DNA from: Vibrio neonatus
Lineage (GTDB): Bacteria > Pseudomonadota > Gammaproteobacteria > Enterobacterales > Vibrionaceae
Direction of reading: 5' to 3'
Length of the DNA: 64,000 nucleotides
NCBI RefSeq assembly: GCF_024346975.1
Contig: NZ_AP024886.1
Span: 372,001-436,000 of the forward strand
Numbering within the stretch: position 1 is the stretch's first letter; every line of letters begins with the position of its first letter. The notes beneath the pieces are model-generated. The model saw only the letters and a program-made list of their open reading frames with translations. It was not told where the DNA came from and did no database searches. Shown here in pieces: positions 53,361-61,300 of the stretch. A program made the translations under genes and the position numbers.

Positions 53361-54764
53361 ATGTCTGTAGAAACACACCCATGTTTTTGGATTACTGAAG
53401 CAAAGCAACAACCTGATTGGCAAGAATCTGAATCTCTGCATCAAGATATTGACGCAGATGTTTGTATTGTTGGCGGCGGATACACCGGACTTTGGACATC
53501 GATTCTTATTAAGCAACAGTCACCACAAACCAAAGTTGTGGTACTAGAGAAGAGTTTTTGTGGCGCAGGTGCATCTGGCGTCAATGGCGGTTGTATGCTG
53601 ACTTGGGCGGCTAAATACTCTTCAATGTGTAAGATGTTTGGTGAAGAGCAAGCAAAGTTTTTGGTCTTAGAATCCGAGCAGGTGATTTTTGAGATTGAAG
53701 CGTTTTGTAAAGAGCATGGCATAGACGCAGGTCTTAGAAGACACGGCACTTATTACACTGCCACAAATTCAGCGCAATGTGGCGCGCTAGATTCGACATT
53801 AGAGAAACTCGATAAAGAAGACCTAAATAGCTGGCGGAAAGTATCCACCGAGCAGCTCAATCAAAATACGGGCTCTGCTCGTAATATAGAAGGGCACTTC
53901 TCGCAAGCTGCCGGCAGTGTTCAGCCTGCATTATTGGCAAGAGGGCTTCGCCGCGTGGCACTGTCGTTAGGCGTCGAAATCTATGAAAATAGCGAAATGA
54001 CACGCATCGAATATGGTGAACCTGCAACTGTGTATACCCATGAAGGCTCAGTAAAAGCAGGTAAAGTTGTGTTAGCGCTAAACGCTTGGATGGTGGACAA
54101 ATTTAAGCAGTTCAAAAACAGCATAGTGGTGGTGTCATCAGACATGGTGATCACGAAACCTTTGGGCGATAAGCTTGCGCAGTCGGGACTTTCGGACGGG
54201 GTTACGGTTGTTGATTCTAGAATTTTTGTGCATTACTACCGAGATACAGTAGATGGACGTTTGATGCTTGGCAAAGGGGGCAACCGTTTCTCTTTTAATA
54301 ACCAAGTTGAACCTATGTTTAATTGCCAAAGTCATTATTTTGAGCTGTTACAAGGCGCTTTTGATCGACTGTTTCCTAACTTAGGTCGTGAACAGATTGA
54401 GTTTAACTGGACAGGAGGCTCTGATCGCTCAACAACGGGTTTCCCATTCTTTGGCAATATCAAAAATCAGTCGAATATTTTCTATGGTTTAGGTTACTCC
54501 GGCAATGGCGTCGCTCAGACTCGTATCGGCGGCAAAATCTTGTCTGCCATGGCATTAGGGATGGAAGATGAGTACGCAAATTGTGCTTTGACGGGCGGCC
54601 CTAGAGGTCATTTTCCACCTGAGCCAATACGCTGGATGGGCGCTATGATGGTGCGAGATGCGGTTCGACGTAAAGAAGGAGCTGAAGATGACGACCGCTC
54701 ACCACTTATTGTTAACCGATGGCTTGCAAAATTAGCGGGGCCAGCAGGAAAAGCCGATAAATAA
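53361..54764 (+). CDS. FAD-dependent amine oxidase linked to phosphonate catabolism
   Basis: The 467-residue DAO-family flavoenzyme has the dinucleotide fold VCIVGGGYTGLWTSI (about 33-47), then SCGAGASGVNGGCML-like FAD contacts and C-terminal YGLGYSGNGVAQTRIGGKIL. Such oxidases occur next to phn clusters, where some (PbfC/PbfD types) oxidise AEP or N-methyl-AEP to phosphonoacetaldehyde. Adjacent position suggests that role; gamma-glutamylputrescine-oxidase-like activity is the alternative. A terminator and a repeat separate it from phnR, so it has its own promoter. Confidence 0.8.
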   Translation: MSVETHPCFWITEAKQQPDWQESESLHQDIDADVCIVGGGYTGLWTSILIKQQSPQTKVVVLEKSFCGAGASGVNGGCMLTWAAKYSSMCKMFGEEQAKFLVLESEQVIFEIEAFCKEHGIDAGLRRHGTYYTATNSAQCGALDSTLEKLDKEDLNSWRKVSTEQLNQNTGSARNIEGHFSQAAGSVQPALLARGLRRVALSLGVEIYENSEMTRIEYGEPATVYTHEGSVKAGKVVLALNAWMVDKFKQFKNSIVVVSSDMVITKPLGDKLAQSGLSDGVTVVDSRIFVHYYRDTVDGRLMLGKGGNRFSFNNQVEPMFNCQSHYFELLQGAFDRLFPNLGREQIEFNWTGGSDRSTTGFPFFGNIKNQSNIFYGLGYSGNGVAQTRIGGKILSAMALGMEDEYANCALTGGPRGHFPPEPIRWMGAMMVRDAVRRKEGAEDDDRSPLIVNRWLAKLAGPAGKADK

Positions 54765-55355
54765 TACTTTCCTGCGCTAAGACATTTTTGCTCTCATTTA
54801 ACCTTCACAACCCATACTCTTTGGCGGGTTGAAACTTGTACATTTCTTAACGGTGCTCTAGCCTCATATTTAAAGAGGCAAGAGCACATCCTCACCAATA
54901 CATCGTTCTATATTTCTCATTTTTACATTTTTTTATTTGCTCTCATTTATCTAAGATACTGAAAAATAAAAGTATTATGGTTTTTCATGAAAGTGAGCAT
55001 CTCTATTGGAATGCAAGTGTAGCACTCAATGATTCCTAGGTTTAATGCGTTGTTATTAACATGAGCTATTAACATGAATAGAGAAGCGGTTGAGCAACTG
55101 AAAGTTAGTTTGTAAAAACGAGGGCTGTATATGGGCAATGTTTTCTATATAGTAGGAGGATCATCAACTAAATGTAACTAATTGTAATGCGAGCATTCAA
55201 AATAATGCGCATACTTTTAGCTGACTGAATTAAAGAATTTTATGAGGCGAGACTACATGAACTTTCATTCGAAAGTTATTTCTAGATGTAGTTTTGTGAC
55301 ATGGCAATGAATTTTATCGCAGACCCTCTGGGTGCGATTAGTGACGGAAAAGTAA
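54765..55355. other. Intergenic region before the giant adhesin, with several hairpins
   Basis: This 590-bp gap has no clear gene. GTGCTCT-A-GCCTC (54853-54865) pairs with GAGGC-A-AGAGCAC (54875-54887), a 12-bp stem with one A-A mismatch, perhaps ending the oxidase transcript. Nearer the adhesin, ACTACAT (55252-55258) and AACTTTC (55260-55266) pair with GAAAGTT (55271-55277) and ATGTAGT (55286-55292) in one nested stem. ATCGC-AG-ACCC (55316-55326) pairs with GGGT-GCGAT (55330-55338). The last two are likely in the 5' leader. Confidence 0.5.
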
Positions 55356-55363
55356 ATGGCTGA
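55301..55363 (+). CDS. Possible 20-codon leader reading frame overlapping the adhesin start
   Basis: ATG at 55301 opens a frame (MAMNFIADPLGAISDGKVNG) whose TGA lies 5 bases past the adhesin ATG, in another frame. It covers the second leader hairpin. No strong RBS is seen. It may be a leader peptide or chance. Confidence 0.25.
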   Translation: MAMNFIADPLGAISDGKVNG

Positions 55364-58300
55364 TTTAGGTAAGAGTAACAAAGTTACGGAAGTATCAAAT
55401 AATCAAAGCAAACCAACGCGCACAAAGAAAGTGCGCCGCTTTGTTTTATCACAAAGTTATATTGCTCGTAATGATGCTAACGCATTAATTCTTCCTTCTT
55501 ATCATTACACCGCTACCACAGAGCATGAGAAGGGTATTAATTCTGAAATTACTCATCATGTGTCGCCTGTAACAGCTGGTGACGAATCACCTTATGTGCC
55601 GGTTGAAACCAAAGGGCATCAAGTTGTTAATCCCACTCCGGTCACACATGCCGCAGTAAAAACTGTAAGTGATGAGTTTGAGCCTAAACATCAAACAGAA
55701 AACAACGGCAGCCATCACTACCATCATACTAGCCAATTTGGCAATCAGGTGACGCCTATTGTCGCCGTCGTTGGTGCGTTTAACCACACCTATGGACAGC
55801 ATACCGATACATCAACACCAACCGTCACCTCGCATACCGTAGCTGGAAATCAAGACAGTTCAGGTTTAACGCCTCCAGTGGTAGGGCTTCCTTCTGCAGG
55901 TACTGTGGTCGAAGATACAACATTAGTCACAAGCGGCACTTTAGACAGCCATAGTGCGCAAAAGGGCACTTCACTAACATTTTCGCCAGATAACTTACAC
56001 GGTAAGTATGGTGACTTTAGCCTCAATAAAGACACAGGTGAATGGAGCTATAAATTAGACAATAGCCACCACCAAGACCTAGCTCAAGGTGAAACTCATA
56101 CCGAAGTTTTACATGTCACAGTGACGAGCGCTGCAGGTGCCTCTGCGCATCAAGATATTACCGTAACCGTTCAAGGTACTGACGATGCGCCTGTCATTAC
56201 TAGCCAAGCGCAAAACGCCATTACCCAAGAAGACGGCAAGCTTTCTGCACAGGGACAAGTGACCGCAACCGATGTCGATCATGGCGCTGTCTTAACCTAT
56301 ACACCAGACAATACTCAAGGTCACTACGGCTCATTTACCATAGATCCTAATTCAGGTGAGTGGCAGTACACTTTAGACAATGCGCACCATCAAGATCTGG
56401 CTGAAGGCGAAACTCACACCGACAGCATGTTAGTCACAGTCACCGACGAAAAAGGGGCTAGCACATCAGAAACAGTAAAAATCACAGTGCTAGGTACTAA
56501 CGACGCACCTGTGATCAATCACATCACGTCAATGACCACAAATGAAGGCCAGCCGATTGTCCATGGCAATGTGATAGCGACAGACATCGATCATGGCGAT
56601 ACCGTCACTTATGGTACCCATTATCAGCATGCTGGCTTTACTCTTCATAACGATGGCTCATACACGATAGATCCTGCGGATAAAGCATTTGACCACCTTG
56701 CGGTAGGCGAGCACGAAACGCTAATTATTCCTGTGGTTGCAACTGATAATCATGGCGGGCAAAGCCAACCACAGAACTTGATTATTCGTATTGACGGCAC
56801 CAATGATAAGCCGGTTGTGAGCCATATTGCTTCACAAGTGGTGAATGAAGGTGATGCGGCTATTTCTGGTCAAATTACTTCAACCGATCTAGACCATGGT
56901 GATACAGCGACTTACAGTACCACGTTTAAGCACGCAGGGTTCACCTTAGATAACGATGGCACTTATCATCTCGATCCAGCGGACGCGAGTTTTGACCACC
57001 TTGCGGTAGGCGAGCACGCGACCTTAGTTATTCCTGTTATTGCAACTGATAACAACGGCGGTCAAAGTCAACCTCAGAACCTGATCATCCGTGTTGATGG
57101 TACAAACGATAAACCAGTGGTCACTCACATTACTTCACAAACTGTGAATGAAGGTGATACAGCTATCTCTGGTCAAATTACCTCAACCGATTTAGACCAT
57201 GGTGATACAGCAACTTACAGCACCACCTTTAAACACGCTGGATTTACGCTAGACAACGATGGTACATATCATCTTGATCCAACGGATGCGAGTTTTGACC
57301 ACCTTGCGGTAGGCGAGCACGCGACCTTAGTTATTCCTGTTATTGCCACTGATAACAATGGCGGTCTAAGTCAACCTCAGAACCTGATCATACGTGTTGA
57401 TGGTACAAACGATAAACCAGTGGTCACTCACATTACTTCACAAACTGTGAATGAAGGTGATACAGCTATCTCTGTTCAAATTACCTCAACCGATTTAGAT
57501 CATGGTGATACAGCAACTTACAGCACCACCTTTAAACACGCTGGATTTACGCTAGACAACGATGGTACATATCATCTTGATCCAACGGATGCGAGTTTCG
57601 ATCACCTAGCGGTAGGCGAGCACGCGACCTTAGTTATTCCTGTTATTGCAACTGATAACAACGGCGGTCAAAGTCAACCTCAGAACCTGATCATCCGTGT
57701 TGACGGTACCAACGATAAACCAGTAGTGACTCACATTACTTCACAAGTTGTGAAAGAAGGTGATGCAGCCATTTCTGGTCAAATTACCTCAAGTGATTTA
57801 GACCATGGCGACAGTGCAACTTACAGTACAACGTTTAAACACGCAGGGTTTACTTTAGATAATGATGGTACGTATCATCTCGATCCAACCGATGCGAGCT
57901 TCGACCACCTTGCGGCAGGTGAGCACGAAACGTTAATCGTGCCAGTGGTAGCGACCGATAATAATAAAGGTCAAAGCCAACCTCAGAACCTGATCATCTG
58001 TGTTGATGGTACTAACGATAATCCAGTGGTTACTCACATCACTTCACAAACTGTGAATGAAGGTGATACGGCTATCTCTGGTCAAATTACTTCAACCGAT
58101 CTAGACCACGATGATAAAGCTCAGTACAGCACGACATTCAAGCACGACGGATTTAGTCTAGACAGTGATGGTACATATCACCTTGATCCAACAGACGCGA
58201 GCTTTAACCACTTAGCGGTAGGTGAGCATGAAACGTTGATCGTGCCAGTTATTGCGACGGATAATAACAAGGGTCAGAGTCAGCCACAGAGTCTAGTGAT

Positions 58301-61300
58301 CCGTGTTGACGGTACAAACGATAAACCAGTGGTCACTCACATTACTTCACAAGTTGTGAAAGAAGGTGATACGGCTATTTCAGGTCATATTACTTCAAGT
58401 GATTTAGACCATGGTGATACAGCAACCTATAGCACTACGTTTAAACACGCTGGATTTACGCTAGACAACGATGGTACATATCATCTTGATCCAACGGATG
58501 CGAGTTTTGACCACCTTGCGGTAGGCGAGCACGCGACCTTAGTTATTCCTGTTATTGCCACTGATAACAATGGCGGTCTAAGTCAACCTCAGAACCTGAT
58601 CATACGTGTTGATGGTACCAACGATAAACCAGTGGTCACTCACATTACTTCACAAACTGTGAATGAAGGTGATACAGCTATCTCTGGTCAAATTACCTCA
58701 ACCGATTTAGACCATGGTGATACAGCAACTTACAGCACCACCTTTAAACACGCTGGATTTACGCTAGACAACGATGGTACATATCATCTTGATCCAACGG
58801 ATGCGAGTTTCGATCACCTAGCGGTAGGCGAGCACGCGACCTTAGTTATTCCTGTTATTGCAACTGATAACAACGGCGGTCAAAGTCAACCTCAGAACCT
58901 GATCATCCGTGTTGACGGTACCAACGATAAACCAGTAGTGACTCACATTACTTCACAAACAGTGAATGAAGGTGATACGGCTATTTCAGGTCAAATTACT
59001 TCAAGTGATTTAGATCATGGCGATACAGCGACCTACAGCACCACGTTTAAACATGCTGGGTTTACTTTAGATAATGATGGTACGTATCACCTTGATCCAA
59101 CGGATGTGAGCTTCAACCACTTAGCGGTAGGTGAGCATGAGACGTTAATCGTGCCAGTTATTGCTACCGACAATAACAAGGGTCAGAGTCAGCCACAGAA
59201 TCTAGTGATCCGTGTTGACGGTACAAACGATAAACCAGTGGTCACTCACATTACTTCACAAGTTGTGAAAGAAGGTGATACGGCTATTTCAGGTCAAATT
59301 ACTTCAAGTGATTTAGATCATGGCGATACAGCAACCTACAGCACCACGTTTAAGCATGCTGGGTTTACTTTAGATAATGATGGTACGTATCACCTTGATC
59401 CAACGGATGCGAGCTTCGACCACTTAGCGGTAGGTGAGCACGAAACATTGATCGTGCCTGTTATTGCGACCGACAATAATAAAGGTCAAAGCCAACCACA
59501 GAACTTGGTTATCCGTGTTGATGGCACCAATGATAAACCAGTAGTGACTCACATTACTTCACAGACAGTGAACGAAGGTGATAAAGCGATTTCGGGTCAA
59601 ATTACTTCAACGGATTTAGACCATGGCGACAGTGCAACTTACAGCACGACGTTTAAACACGCTGGGTTTACGCTAGACAACGATGGTACTTACCATCTCG
59701 ATCCAACCGATGCGAGTTTTGACCATCTTGCGGTAGGTGAGCATGAAACGTTAATCGTGCCAGTTATTGCGACCGATAATAATAAAGGTCAAAGCCAGCC
59801 TCAGAACTTGATTATTCGTGTTGATGGCACTAATGATAAGCCGGTTGTGAGTCATATTGCTTCACAAGTGGTGAAGGAAGGTGATGCGGCTATCTCTGGT
59901 CAAATCGCTTCAACGGATTTAGACCATGATGATAAAGCTCAATACAGCACGACATTCAAGCACGACGGATTTACTTTAGATAATGATGGTACATATCATC
60001 TCGATCCAACCGATGCAAGTTTTGACCATCTTGCGGTAGGTGAGCATGAAACGTTGATCGTGCCAGTTATTGCGACGGATAATAACAAGGGTCAGAGTCA
60101 GCCACAGAATCTAGTGATCCGTGTTGACGGTACAAACGATAAACCAGTGGTAAGCCACATCAGTTCACAAACAGTGAAGGAAGGTGATGCAGCCATTTCA
60201 GGTCATATTACTTCAAGTGATTTAGACCATGGTGATACAGCAACCTATAGCACCACGTTTAAACACGCAGGGTTTACTTTAGATAATGATGGTACATATC
60301 ATCTCGATCCAACCGATGCGAGTTTTGAGCATCTTGCGGTAGGTGAGCATGAGACGTTAATCGTGCCAGTGGTAGCGACCGACAATAACAAAGGTCAAAG
60401 CCAACCTCAGAACCTAATTATTCGTGTTGACGGTACAAACGATAAACCAGTAGTGACTCACATTGCTTCACAAGTTGTGAAAGAAGGTGATGCGGCTATC
60501 TCTGGTCAAATTACCTCAACCGATCTAGACCATGGTGATACAGCGACCTACAGCACCACGTTTAAGCATGCTGGGTTTACTTTAGATAACGATGGTACGT
60601 ATCATCTCGATCCAACGGATGCAAGTTTTGACCATCTTGCGGTAGGTGAGCACGAGACGTTAATCGTGCCAGTGGTAGCGACCGATAATAATAAAGGTCA
60701 AAGCCAGCCTCAGAACTTGATTATTCGTGTTGATGGCACTAATGATAAGCCGGTTGTGAGTCATATTGCTTCACAAGTGGTGAAGGAAGGTGATGCGGCT
60801 ATCTCTGGTCAAATCGCTTCAACGGATTTAGACCATGATGATAAAGCTCAATACAGCACGACATTCAAGCACGACGGATTTACTTTAGACAATGATGGTA
60901 CGTATCATCTCGATCCAACGGATGCGAGCTTCGACCATCTTGCAGTAGGTGAGCACGAAACGTTGATCGTGCCAGTTATTGCGACTGATAAGCAGAATGG
61001 TCAAAGTCAGCCACAGAACTTGGTTATTCGTGTTGATGGCACCAACGATAAACCAGTGGTCACTCACATTACTTCACAAACTGTGAATGAAGGTGATACA
61101 GCTATCTCTGGTCAAATTACCTCAACCGATTTAGACCATGGTGATACAGCAACTTACAGCACCACCTTTAAACACGCTGGATTTACGCTAGACAACGATG
61201 GTACATATCATCTTGATCCAACGGATGCGAGTTTTGACCACCTTGCGGTAGGCGAGCACGCGACCTTAGTTATTCCTGTTATTGCCACTGATAACAATGG

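Noticed and set aside
55240..55340. c-di-GMP (GEMM) riboswitch before the adhesin gene
   Set aside because: An ATTC-GAAAG stretch looked suggestive, but the conserved core of the riboswitch and its second helix are missing.
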